Shown piece after piece: positions 37,001-45,605 of a stretch of DNA of 64,000 bases. Position 1 is the first letter of the stretch. Each line of letters begins with the position of its first letter. The translations under genes were made by a program, and so were the position numbers. The stretch lies in assembly GCA_033964015.1 (NCBI GenBank), contig CM066913.1, positions 28,794,790 to 28,858,789 on the forward strand, in the 5' to 3' direction. This stretch comes from Scolanthus callimorphus (Eukaryota > Cnidaria > Anthozoa > Actiniaria > Edwardsiidae). The notes under the pieces were generated by a model. It was not told where the DNA came from. It ran no database searches and saw nothing but the letters and a program-made list of their open reading frames with translations.

Positions 37001-38062
37001 CACGAGGACAAGTGATCCACGAGGACAAGTGATCCACGAGGACAAGTGATCCACGAGGACAAGTGATCCACAACGACAAGTGATCCACAACGACAAGTGA
37101 TCCACGAGGACAAGTGATCCACGAGGACAAGTGATCCACATGCACAAGTGACCCACAATGACAAGTGATCCACAACGACAAGTGATCCACAACGACAAGT
37201 GATCCACAACGACAAGTGATCCATGAGGACAAGTGATCCACAAGGACAAGTGACCCAAAAGGACAAGTGATCCACAAGGACAAGTGATCCAAAAAGACAA
37301 GTGATCCACAAGGACAAGTGATCCACAAGGACAAGTGATCCACGAGGACAAGTGATCCACATGCAGAAGTGACCCAAAAGGACAAGTGATCCACAAGGAC
37401 AAGTGATCCACAAGGACAAGTGATCCACAACGACAAGTGATCCACAACAACAAGTGATCCACAAGGACAAGTGATCCACAAGAACAAGTGACCCAAAAGG
37501 ACAAGTGATCCACAACGACAAGTGATCCATGAGGACAAGTGATCCACAAGGACAATTGACCCAAAAGGACAAGTGATCCACAAGGACAAGTGATCCACAA
37601 GGACAAGTGATCCACAAGGACAAGTGACCCAAAAGGACAAGTGATCCACAACGACAAGTGATCCACAATGACAAGTGATGACAAGTGATCCACAACGACA
37701 AGTGATCCACAAGGACAAGTGATCCACAATGACAAGTGATCCACAAAGACAAGTGATCCGCGAGGACAAGTGATCCACGAGGAACCACACACGCATGCAG
37801 TGTTCACAAATAAGCAGTTTTTATCATCCAAATTGAATGAGAGTCAAAGAAATGCAGGAGCGGATTTATGTATTTGAAAGTGGGAATTCAAACAATGGGA
37901 TTGGGACAAATGGGTTTACTTGCATGAGTTTTGTAATTATAACAGAGAATTACTCTAAACATGTGCTTTCGATGTTCCAGGGTTCATCGGCAGCTTATAA
38001 CTGTATTTGGCCAAGGCATTGAAGACATTACAAGAACCAAAGGATGTTTTCCAATGAAATGA
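16045..38062 (+). CDS. CERK: Ceramide kinase, 12 exons, 529 aa, complete
   Basis: Exons: 16045-16147, 16978-17223, 18810-18941, 19320-19383, 20366-20523, 20658-20732, 21891-22065, 23430-23510, 23811-23860, 25004-25200, 26014-26240, 37981-38062. All introns are GT..AG, all phases join, and coding sums to 1590 nt; human CERK is 537 aa as recalled. The enzyme phosphorylates ceramide to ceramide-1-phosphate at Golgi and plasma membranes. An N-terminal PH-like region (about 1-115) precedes the diacylglycerol-kinase-type catalytic domain: KVIINPYSKKGKAP (about 125), GGDG at 187-190 (nucleotide binding) and IPAGSTD at about 232-238. The CERK-specific CxxxCxxC is at 342-349. The C terminus FVEVHRIK and RVHRQLITVFGQGIE matches the CERK ending. 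The start follows an in-frame TAG at 16021. Intron 11 is 11,740 bp and holds a TIR element and a giant minisatellite. Confidence 0.95.
17390..17757. mobile_element. MITE pair with terminal GTGTGGTTCCAGAAAATAT-type ends and G-runs
   Basis: The left end reads TTTCCAGAAAATATCCATCC. G-run-plus-GATATTTTCTGGAACCA ends occur twice, at about 17525-17560 and 17720-17757, so two copies are nested or adjacent. The same family is at 39304-39476 and 40253-40448. Located in CERK intron 2. Confidence 0.8.
19390..19790. mobile_element. TIR element with a 16-G run, starting just after a CERK splice donor
   Basis: Inner inverted repeat GATAGGGGTGCTCGTCG is matched by CGACGAGCACCCCTATC at 19733-19750. Outer GTTCTCCCATG pairs with CATGGGAG. 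The interior has repeated CCCCTAAAAAATACCA text. The element begins within about 10 bp of the donor of CERK exon 4 (19383). The family also occurs at 1-160. Confidence 0.8.
19797..20012. mobile_element. MITE with TIR GCCCGGTGCACACTTGC
   Basis: The left end GCCCGGTGCACACTTGCAAC pairs with the right end, where ACTAGTGTGCACCGGGGC closes the element. A subterminal ACATAAG pairs with CTTATGTTGT. It has no coding capacity. A truncated copy is at 10591-10684. Confidence 0.85.
20740..21440. other. CERK intron 6, first part: nothing recognised
   Basis: A GC-rich tract at about 21100-21260 with many CpG and GCGC words stands out from the AT-rich surroundings. I see no exon or paired terminal repeats. 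Confidence 0.4.
21464..21543 (+). mobile_element. Fragment of a Ty3/Gypsy-type reverse transcriptase
   Basis: The plus frame reads SFGFTSAPATLQRLMEHCLR, close to the FGLTSAPATFQ..M block of Ty3/Gypsy reverse transcriptases. Flanking sequence does not continue the domain, so this is a small remnant in CERK intron 6. Confidence 0.7.
21694..21772 (-). repeat. tRNA-derived sequence (tRNA pseudogene or SINE head)
   Basis: On the minus strand the text contains an A-box (TGGTTTAGTGG) and a B-box (GGTTCGAAGC) at tRNA spacing. An anticodon-like hairpin CTGC..GCAG has loop TTTGAAC. The acceptor arms do not pair, so this is not a functional tRNA. A SINE head is the likeliest origin. Confidence 0.55.
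22070..23123. mobile_element. TIR element, about 1.05 kb, starting five bases after a CERK splice donor
   Basis: The left terminus (GCCAGCTTGTTGTTAAGCCTG, then CAGCTGTCCC and GACGTCTGAATTCACC) is matched in reverse complement by the right terminus (GGTGAATTCAGACG, then GGGACAGCTG and CAGGCTACTTGC). Arms are about 100 bp with indels. It contains a second foldback element. The donor of CERK exon 7 is at 22066. Confidence 0.8.
22485..22640. mobile_element. Foldback MITE nested in the 22070-23123 element
   Basis: GGACTCCATGCTGTCCAATT at the left is the reverse complement of AATTGGACAAGCATGGAGTCC at the right, allowing one small difference. An inner arm GGAACTCCAAAATTGGAC pairs with GTCCAATTTGGAGTTCC around a GC-rich loop. 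The arms are almost perfect. Confidence 0.85.
24096..24145. other. Strong hairpin
   Basis: GGTCGTCTGTCT and AGACAGACGACC form a 12-bp perfect stem separated by about 21 bp that contains CACGTGG. This could be a RNA or DNA hairpin, or a very small MITE core. Function unknown. Confidence 0.5.
24261..24813. mobile_element. MITE with TIR GTTATTTACCGGCT and an internal palindrome
   Basis: The left end GTTATTTACCGGCTGGGAGG pairs with CCTACCTAAAGCCGGTAAAT and the AAC that closes the right end. Inside, TATAGGGAAAAACTGTG pairs with CACAGTTTTTCCCTATA at 24284-24382. It lies in CERK intron 9. Confidence 0.85.
26319..27925. mobile_element. TIR element, about 1.6 kb, next to the giant minisatellite
   Basis: The left arm (AACAGACGCCC, GACGTCTGAGCAATACAGCC, TAGTGATTCTGATTGGTCGG, to about 26455) recurs in reverse complement at about 27808-27925, ending GGGCGTCTATTAACC. 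The interior has short ORFs only, none recognised. It occupies the first part of CERK intron 11. The 17-bp array begins 200 bp after it. Confidence 0.8.
28125..37783. repeat. Giant intronic minisatellite: 17-bp unit, about 568 copies, 9.66 kb
   Basis: The unit is ACAAGTGATCCACAANG, with recurrent variants ACAACG, ACAAGG, ACAATG, ACGAGG, ACAACA, ACAAGT, ACATGC and CCCAAAAGG. It fills most of the last CERK intron. No minus-strand frame contains a stop codon and 17 is not divisible by three, so all three minus frames stay open for hundreds to 2168 codons with a 17-residue periodicity (e.g. CGSLVVVDHLSLWITCR). These are by-products. The plus strand has TGA in each unit. The left edge is homogeneous (about eleven ACAATG copies) and the interior is a mosaic of blocks. 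Confidence 0.97.
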
Positions 38063-39303
38063 TGAAGAAAATATATTTAAATTTAAGTTAAGCGAATAAC
38101 ACATATTTATTGGTAATGAAAGGCCAATTTCAGATATCAAGTGCCACAGGGCAATGGAATTTTAAGTGAGGATGTAAATTTGTAGTTTCAATCCTGTCTT
38201 ATAAAATCTAAATTTGTAGCTTGAACATAAGATTTGACATCTAAATCGGGCCTTTACCTGCCATTAATATTCATTTATTGTATTGTAAACATTTTATTTA
38301 TAATTTCACCAGACGTTTAGCCATGTTATTATATTATAAGCATCTAAAAACTGTTTTCGGTTTCCTTTCCTGGTGAATTACGGGACAGCTTAAAAAATTA
38401 CTTTCAAAGTGCTTGTGAAAACACATCTTACATATATTCTCAGACAAGAAATAGTAGAATTTAAATGTATGCCTTTGATAATGTAATGCAATTGTCGACG
38501 TTTTTTACATTTATAAGCTACATGGGTCCAGCAAATATCATAGATCAAATATCCTAGGGAAGGAAGGCAGGTATCCAGACCCCTACCCCCCTAGTTTTCA
38601 AACAGTAAATACATGATTTCAAGGGGCTGATGGGGTGTTCAGCAAAATGCACCATTACATCCCCCCAGGAGGAGTACTCAGAAAAAACATTTTTTTTTTT
38701 TTTTTAATTAAACATTTGTTTCCACTATTACATACGACCATACATGTTGCATAAAGAGAAAAAAAAATACACTAACTAATCTACTAACAACACTATACAG
38801 AGATTTTGAACGATGTACGTTAATTTTCGATATATAAGAGCGTTCAAAAACTCAGAAAAAACATGACTGGGTGGTCCAACGAATTTTTGGGGGATTGAAA
38901 ACTTACACCTCCGGGATTTTTGGGGTCAAGAAATCTGCCGCAGATTTTTTTGGATCTTAAACAAACGTGTATTTTGGGGGGCTACGAATCTTTGGTCCAA
39001 GTTTTGTTTTGTTTGGGATGTCTTTGTTGCTTTCAGATATATAATCTTTAGCTTATAGATCAAATGTAATTTTCTTTTTGCTTTTGATGTATCATATTTT
39101 TTGTGTACGAAATCTGTAGCCAGGAATTTTCTGGGGGTATGAAATTTTGGGCCTGTGGATATTTGGGGGTTGACAATATGATCCATGATAGATGTTGATC
39201 TAAGTGGAGACCCAAGAGCGCTTAGTAGTTTTAGTTCTTTCAAGTTCCTTTTCACAACAGCGGATGCTGATGTTGTCCAATTCGTCAAGAATGTACAGTG
39301 GAT
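38063..39303. other. CERK 3' flank, no gene seen
   Basis: AT-rich sequence with a T-run at about 38690-38705. From 38870 to 39180 there are repeated TTTTTGGGG-type patches that look like old MITE debris. I see no consensus AATAAA close to the CERK stop. Confidence 0.4.
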
Positions 39304-39476
39304 TGTGTGGTTCCAGAAGTTATCCATATGGGGGGGGGGGGGGGGGGGGGCTTCAATTTGCCCAATCCTTTCCATACAACTACTGTATTTTTCTTTGGGA
39401 ATTCCAGAGGGGTGGAGGTGTAACTTTTCAACACCCTTCCGTGGAGGGGGTATGGATATTTTTTGGAACCACACAT
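39304..39476. mobile_element. MITE with TIR TGTGTGGTTCCAGAA and an 18-20 G run
   Basis: The left end TGTGTGGTTCCAGAAGTTAT, then CCATATG, pairs with the right end TATGGATATTTTTTGGAACC followed by ACACA. A long G-run follows the left TIR. Same family as 17390-17757. Confidence 0.88.
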
Positions 39477-39485
39477 TTGTATTTT

Positions 39486-39770
39486 TAACAATTATTCCTC
39501 AAGCCCAAAAGGGCTCTGAGTTCAATAGTCCATGAGGCCAAGGGCGGGAAGAATAATTGTTTTAGTCAAATCACACTAGTAGGTCAATTTGAATAGATAA
39601 AAACGTTTTCTGATCTGGTCATTTGCCATTTTCTGGCTTTCAAATCCAGCACTTTTCGCTACTAGTAGGCTATAACTTATAGCCTACTAGTAGCTCAACC
39701 AATCAGCAATTGACAATAGTCCACTAGTGTAATTTGACTAGATATTTAACAATTAGACCTTGAGGCCGAA
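39486..39770. repeat. Dispersed repeat with CCTCAAGCCC..CTTGAGGCC termini
   Basis: AACAATTATTCCTCAAGCCC with GGGCTCTGAGTTCAATAGTCC near the start resembles the sequence at 63922-64000. The far end (ACAATTAGACCTTGAGGCCG) is roughly inverted. Internal TACTAGTAGGCTATA and TATAGCCTACTAGTA form a palindrome. Confidence 0.6.
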
Positions 39771-40252
39771 TGTGCTATCATATCACATCATGAGGATGAG
39801 GTGTAATTGTTTTAGTATAAACCAACTAGTTGGTCGGTTTTGGCAATGAATTCCATTTTCATTGCCAAAACCGTTGCCAAAACAGTTTTCTTGCAAAGAA
39901 AGGTGGTGGTTTTGCCAGATACGGTTTATCACTAATAGACCATTAGTAGCTCAGCCAATCAAAATGCAGGATTTGTAATAGACCATTAGTTGGTTTATAC
40001 TAAATATCTATAACTAAGATGTCTGTTTCCTTATTTATGGTGCTTTGCTCATGCGATGTGGCAGACAAGAACAGCAAACATTGTTTTATTTACAACCAAA
40101 GTCGTCTAAAGCCTGACCTGCTTGTCACACAAGAAATGCAAAACAAATATCCTCAAGGTTTTCTGAAAAGAGAAAACTCAAGGCAAGGTAAATAGGTGCT
40201 CAAGGCTGTAACCAAACAATTATTATGCTAAGTAAAAAATGTTTTTTTAATG

Positions 40253-40448
40253 TTCCAGAAAAAAATCCATAATGCCCCACAGAATTAGAGGGTTGAGATA
40301 TGACCCTGACGACACCCCTCAGGAATTTCCACTGAAAAATTCAGTGATTCCATGTATGGAAATAAATAAATGGCATTTGACCCTCCAACCCCTCTGGAAT
40401 TTCCCTTCACTGTGGGGGGTGTATTGATTTTTTCTGGAAACTCACAAT
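40253..40448. mobile_element. Diverged MITE of the TTCCAGAA family
   Basis: It begins TTCCAGAAAAAAATCCATAA with CCCCACAGAA, and ends CACTGTGGGGGGTG with GATTTTTTCTGGAAAC. This matches the termini of 17390-17757 and 39304-39476 with more substitutions. Confidence 0.7.
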
Positions 40449-40617
40449 TCTACTTTTAACAAGAGAGCAGTGCTTCTAGTCTACCAATTTGAGTTGACGA
40501 ATTGTGCACTGCTGTTGTCATTCAGAAAATGTTTCTATGTCCTGTACAAATCCAGAAAAAAAATATTCAACAATGGACAACAGTACGCTCATTGAAGCAA
40601 GCCCATTTTCCTATTTC

Positions 40618-42717
40618 TCAGTTTTTCTTGCCTTTTTTGTCTCCAAATATACCATCATAATCCACTTTTAAGACAGCTAAAAACAGGGCAGGAACAGCCA
40701 CTAGTTTAAGGTAGTGGTTCAGCAAAAGTGCACTAAACATCAAAATCAGGTGGATTGTTTCAAATAGAAATTTCCACTTGTTAAGGTAATTTTGATTTTC
40801 TTCAAAGAGCTCCCCAAGGAACACTGGCACCAAAATACCCAGAAAGCCAACTTCAAGAAGAAACCCAATGCTTTTATGGATGATATACAGAGAGGCAAGT
40901 GAGATGAAAGCTACCCAGGTTTTCACTTCTTCACTTGTCTTCTTATAAACACTTGCAACAAGAAGCATACCAAATGCTACCAGTGCAGCAAACACTTCAA
41001 ACACTGATGGTGTTGGGATCACACTTTGGCTCCAAGTTATGGTGACATGTGCTAATGCTGCCAATGCTGCAAACATGAGAACAATTGCATTGCTCTTTGG
41101 TATAAGAAGATGAAGGTTGAAATCTTTGTCTTCTGTTTTGAAGCATAGCCTTTGAAGAATCTCCAGTAACAGCAATGGCTGCAGTATGATTGCAAAAATG
41201 ACTGAAAACTGTTGATTCCATTGATATTTACTTTCGACTACAGAAATCATGCACATGATCACTCCTACAGCTATTGCAAGTATTGCAATTCCTTTACTGT
41301 ATGATGCCCTTCTGTTGCCATTTCTTGTGTCCAAATGGTTGATTGGTGCATGACTGAAGTACAATCCAACAGACACAAATGCAAGGGTCACTGTAACAGC
41401 AACTGCCAGTAATGGGATGACATCTGTTAGGTTGGACATATACGAAACTGTCAGAATAAACAGTAGACTGACCAGTCCATCTCGAGCAATCATGTTGGTC
41501 AGATATGCCATGTTTATTTCCTTGAATTTCTTAAACATGCCATGAATGGATTGTATCACCAGAAAATGGAGATAAATGGCAATGGTAAATTCAAATAGCA
41601 GTACATATGTGAAGTTATAATTGAGAGAGACGTAATACCACACCCAATGGGAACTGTTGTCTCCTGCTTCTGAGGCAGATGAGTTTAGCTGGATGTGGTA
41701 GTGCCCTAATACCATCAGAAAACTGTACACAGACAAATAGACTATGATGTTTGACACATAGATAAATAATTCATCTTTGATATTGTTCCCAGGTTTAAAG
41801 GCCTTTTCCACTTCGTATCTTAACTTGGTCAAAAAAGGTGATTCAAAAAGGTAATACCTGACCACCAAACCAACGCGGGTGTTGCAGATTGCTTCCATCT
41901 TCACACACAGAGGAAAGATGGCACATATCAAAACATACTGCCATAACATTCTCATTTGATCGCAAATCCCGTCTTTAGTCTCGGTTTTCGCTACACATTT
42001 TACCTCTCCAAGACTGTTATTCTCTTGTTTGGGAACAAAGGAAATTTTCATTGCAACTTCATTGTCATCAGGGATTGTTTGCGCGCACAACATTTCCATT
42101 TCATTTAGCAAAGGTTCTTTTCGTGCAACTATAACTTCTGTGTCTTCCTGTTGCAGTACTGCATTCACGTTATCAATACAGCGCCTTACGTGGTCTAATT
42201 GCACTAATGCAGGTAGAGTTTCTCTCTTGGCGTCATATGCGGCGTTAAGTTCCTCTGTAAGTCTTTCCTTTTCTTGATTCACGTGCTCTATGAACCCATC
42301 CAAGTGTTCATGAATTTCTGCTACTGTCAGCGACTTTTCTTCCTCGAATCGAAGTTCGCATCTCCGAAGCTCGTCTACCCTCTGTCTGCAATTCTCCAAA
42401 GCACTTCTAATCACTTGTCTTGCTTGTCTGCCTTCAGAGAGCTCCAGTAACCGCAAAGCAGTCCTATTTGTAGGCAAGCGGTCAACATCTCGGCTTGGGA
42501 CAAGTCTTGGTTCTCGATCAAAAGGGCATCGAATTTCATCGTTGTTGTTTCTAGCCAGCATTCGCTGTACACATTCTCTACAAATAGTATGAAGGCAGTC
42601 TGGAAGAGTCTTTGGCTTTTTGTCGTCTTCATTATACTCTTCTTGACAAATCTGGCAAGTATATTCATCAGCAAGTGCCTCGGGTAGGATGCTTTGAGAT
42701 TGTCTTTGGGAAGCCAT
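40618..42717 (-). CDS. RING finger, coiled-coil, multi-pass membrane protein (probable E3 ubiquitin ligase), 699 aa, intronless
   Basis: The start is the ATG at 42717 (G at -3 and +4); 35 further open codons upstream lie in repeat DNA. An N-terminal RING has Cys21, Cys24, Cys41, His43, Cys46, Cys49, Cys64 and, where the last Cys is usual, Asp67 (CPFD). A TRIM-like helical region follows at about 100-215 (e.g. HLDGFIEHVNQEKERLTEEL), with no B-box visible. From about 259 to 683 there are roughly ten hydrophobic segments (e.g. about 317-339, 368-390, 433-455, 475-493, 572-591). The C terminus is lysine-rich (GDKKGKKN). RING proteins transfer ubiquitin; the membrane part suggests action at an internal membrane. 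I do not recognise an ortholog. Single-exon structure suggests retroposition or lineage-specific expansion. It is tail-to-tail with CERK. Confidence 0.85.
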   Translation of the reverse strand: MASQRQSQSILPEALADEYTCQICQEEYNEDDKKPKTLPDCLHTICRECVQRMLARNNNDEIRCPFDREPRLVPSRDVDRLPTNRTALRLLELSEGRQARQVIRSALENCRQRVDELRRCELRFEEEKSLTVAEIHEHLDGFIEHVNQEKERLTEELNAAYDAKRETLPALVQLDHVRRCIDNVNAVLQQEDTEVIVARKEPLLNEMEMLCAQTIPDDNEVAMKISFVPKQENNSLGEVKCVAKTETKDGICDQMRMLWQYVLICAIFPLCVKMEAICNTRVGLVVRYYLFESPFLTKLRYEVEKAFKPGNNIKDELFIYVSNIIVYLSVYSFLMVLGHYHIQLNSSASEAGDNSSHWVWYYVSLNYNFTYVLLFEFTIAIYLHFLVIQSIHGMFKKFKEINMAYLTNMIARDGLVSLLFILTVSYMSNLTDVIPLLAVAVTVTLAFVSVGLYFSHAPINHLDTRNGNRRASYSKGIAILAIAVGVIMCMISVVESKYQWNQQFSVIFAIILQPLLLLEILQRLCFKTEDKDFNLHLLIPKSNAIVLMFAALAALAHVTITWSQSVIPTPSVFEVFAALVAFGMLLVASVYKKTSEEVKTWVAFISLASLYIIHKSIGFLLEVGFLGILVPVFLGELFEENQNYLNKWKFLFETIHLILMFSALLLNHYLKLVAVPALFLAVLKVDYDGIFGDKKGKKN

Positions 42718-42810
42718 TGCTATGCTCAATGTGAAAGCTAGCGGAAGTGAGATCCCCGGGTAAGCCTCGACTGGGAGCAACGGGAGGGGGTGTGTCTGCT
42801 GTCTGGCGCT

Positions 42811-42975
42811 TGGAAATTCCAAGGGGGAGGGGTAAAAATGGGACTTTTATCCCAAAATAGATTTTCCAGGGGTATAGACAGAAAGAAAATTCCAGGGAAG
42901 GGGGTCCTTTATGAGGCTGGAAATTCCAGGGGAGGGGGTGTTATTCACGAGCGGAAATTCCAGGGAAGGTCCTCA
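42811..42975. repeat. Cluster of GGAAATTCC/AAAATTCC boxes with G-rich tails upstream of the RING gene
   Basis: GGAAATTCC occurs at 42812, 42919 and 42953, with a variant AAAATTCC near 42896, each followed by AGGG-rich text. This may be the decayed core of a MITE. The boxes also resemble NF-kB sites and lie 95-245 bp upstream of the RING start codon, so a promoter role is possible but unproven. Confidence 0.5.
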
Positions 42976-43216
42976 ACCCCCACCCCGCCCGGTGCGGTTA
43001 AAAATGCAATCAGGCAATGTGAAGTCATTGCTGTAAATTTAAAATAATACTTCTGAACCTGCTCTAATTCTTGGTTTTCACTTGTCACGTGACTCCGAAA
43101 TTTATTCCTCTAAATTAACTTCTAAACACTGGATGCCTAATAGAATTATAAAGAATATACAAAATTATGTTTCCTGGGTAAATTTTAGGCCGATTGGTCA
43201 TTTTCCGAGCGAGATA

Positions 43217-44257
43217 TTAGGGGTGGACCATTAGAAATTGGGGGAGGGGGGTGGCAATATTTTTGCGTATGATTTTTTTTTTCGGGGATCAGGTTGTGCA
43301 GGAATTTTTTTTCGGACTCGAAGGCCATGTACGAATTTTTTTTTCGCGGACACACCGTCAAAAAAAAGTATCGAGGGGTATCTTGCGCATCGAGCACTAC
43401 CTGTTCCCGTGGCGTTCCGTTCCCACAGGCCGTCCAAATCCGCATCAACAAATCAACGAAATTGTCTTATACTATATACTATATTGGTTCAGAAATGGTT
43501 TAAGAAAATATTGTTGCTGTAAGTATAGATACAGCAAATTTTCTTTGTTATATTTTTATTGGTTGCCGTTAAAAAAGAATGAAGCTGTTAAACGTTTTCG
43601 CCATCCCCCGGCCCCTATTTGACATGGTAGACGTCTTTTTCTTCCGTTGCGCGCGAAGCGCGGTCGAATTTTTATAAACGCATTTCATCAAGCCTCAGAG
43701 AAAGGGCAGACGAACGTTCCGTTTTTTGTGTATAGTAAACAATGCCTGTAGGTTTATTATTGATGCCGCAAATTACGAAATTATTATTATTCATTTGTGT
43801 GAAGCGGTCCACATGACGAATTTATATACTTGTAACGTCGAACTCACGCTTACCTAAGTGTGATTCTTTTGAACATAGTGACTGCCTGCCAGGCCTATCA
43901 CTACAGGGCTTTTTTTGGGAGAGTTTGTTTTTCCTCGGCAAGATACACTTGTTCTTGTAAACGGCGCGAGGGTGTCCTCGGTGCGTGCACCGACTATATA
44001 TTTGATGGTATTTTAAATGCGCGCGAAGCGCGCCGAAACTTTTATTAAGTGAAGTAGAAAAATGGAAAAGAGAAGTTGCTGGAATAACTACTTAAGACAT
44101 CTTTTTAATGAGAACCCAAGCCATGTGTTTGTAGGATTTTTATTTCCTAGCTTGAATCTCTGCAAGATTTTTTTTTTTGGAAGGATTGGCCTTGCGCGAA
44201 TTTTTTTTGGGAATTGCCACCCCCCCTCCCCCAACTTCTCTAATGGTCCACCCCTTA
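43217..44257. mobile_element. TIR element, about 1.04 kb, TIR TTAGGGGTGGACCATTAGA
   Basis: The left end TTAGGGGTGGACCATTAGAA, then a G-rich tract and GGTGGCAAT, is matched by the right end: ATTGCCACC, a C-rich tract and TCTAATGGTCCACCCCTTA. T-runs preceding CGGG or GGGA recur inside both halves. The interior has only short ORFs. Confidence 0.85.
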
Positions 44258-44708
44258 GCAAGTGAATGTGCGTGATTTTGTACAGTAATTGTATGGAGCC
44301 GCCATGTTGGAGCCCCAACAGCAGAGGGGCTCCATAATGGCGGCCAATTAATCAGATCTCCAAAACGACGCTATTTTCAATCCAAATTATAAGAATAGTT
44401 TCAGAATGGTAAGATACGAACTTTTATAACATACTGACGTGCCAAAAAGGTAAGAACGGTGCAAATCGAGTGAAATACGGCAAGTTCAAAATACGTTACT
44501 GGTGTTGCGTGACATAAATAGCTTTGGCGATATCTCGAGAACTACTTGGCAGAAGGTGCCGAAATTTCGTGTGACAAATCCTTCAATAGAGTTATATTCA
44601 TCACAGAAAGGACATCTCTGTAGGTCTCTTTGTTTAGAAGTTAGCTTTTTGATGATGTCACATGAAAACCGAGATTTAAATCTTCTGACACTTAAAAAAT
44701 GTATTAGT

Positions 44709-44920
44709 TTAGGGGCCGACCATTTAACTCTTGAGGGGGGGGGGGGGGGGGCTTTTTTGAAAAAAATTTCCTGCACAGCAAAATGATCACTAAAACCCTT
44801 CTTTCTTATTCGAAAAAAAATTCTCAGCGTCTAACAGAGGTATAAAAAAAATCTTGCACCGACAAAAAAGCCCACCCCCCCCCCCCCCCCCTCCTCAAAA
44901 GTTAAATGGTCGGCCCCTTA
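44709..44920. mobile_element. MITE with TIR TTAGGGGCCGACCATTTAAC
   Basis: The left end TTAGGGGCCGACCATTTAAC, then TCTTGAGG and a 17-G run, pairs with the right end: a C-run, then CCTCAAAAGTTAAATGGTCG and GCCCCTTA. The termini resemble those of 43217-44257 (TTAGGGG..GACCATT), so the two probably belong to one superfamily. Confidence 0.88.
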
Positions 44921-45605
44921 GCCGGTGAAAATGTCTTGACAGCGCACGATTTTTAGATAGGGTTAAAATTGACCCAACACATGGCTTACTCATATAAGAG
45001 ATCGTTTTCCAAGAAAAATGTTCTGATTTTATCCATGGTCTTGTCACGCGGCCTCGATCGAGTCCAGTGTCCGTGCTGTGACATAGACATGAAAAAAAAT
45101 AGTTTGCTTGAAGCAGTCATAAATGTATTAGGTTTAAACTTTTTGGGAGATATATCTTTGAAGTGAATACTGTATCATGCTTGTCATCTAATGCGTCCAA
45201 TGGCACCTTTCCCAAGAGGGGAGGGGGTAATAAAACCATTAGTGTTAAATTTCCAAGGCTTCATGGTAAAATACCGTACGATCAGTCGGGGCAAACATTC
45301 CTGTCTGAGCAGACAAATCGATGCAAGAATACCACAAGTGTTCAATTTTATTTATTATTGGTTATTGCCAGGAACAATATTTACACCCAAGAGAAAATAA
45401 TTTTCTCTTCTTGTTACACCTTTAATTAAATACCAAAAATACGTTTTTAAAAAGACCTTGTTAGACTATAATTGCTGGGGTGATTTTCTTTTAAAGCAAT
45501 GAATTAGAAAAGAGATCCGTTGTACCCTATGATCCAATGATAGGGTACAACGCTACCGTGTATACTCTATAATTCTCAAACTCATTAATAATTCATGAAG
45601 CTTAA

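Noticed and set aside
28125..37783. CRISPR-like array
   Set aside because: Units are contiguous 17-mers without unique spacers, in eukaryotic DNA.
27922..37831. Minus-strand ORFs of 584 to 2168 codons, nine or more overlapping
   Set aside because: They are the 17-bp minisatellite read in three frames. The frames overlap each other, carry the same 17-residue period, and the whole tract lies in a CERK intron with correct splice phases on both sides.
42718..42822. Upstream 35 codons of the RING ORF as a genuine N terminus
   Set aside because: They are encoded by the GGAAATTCC repeat region, and the internal ATG at 42717 has a better context and directly precedes the RING.
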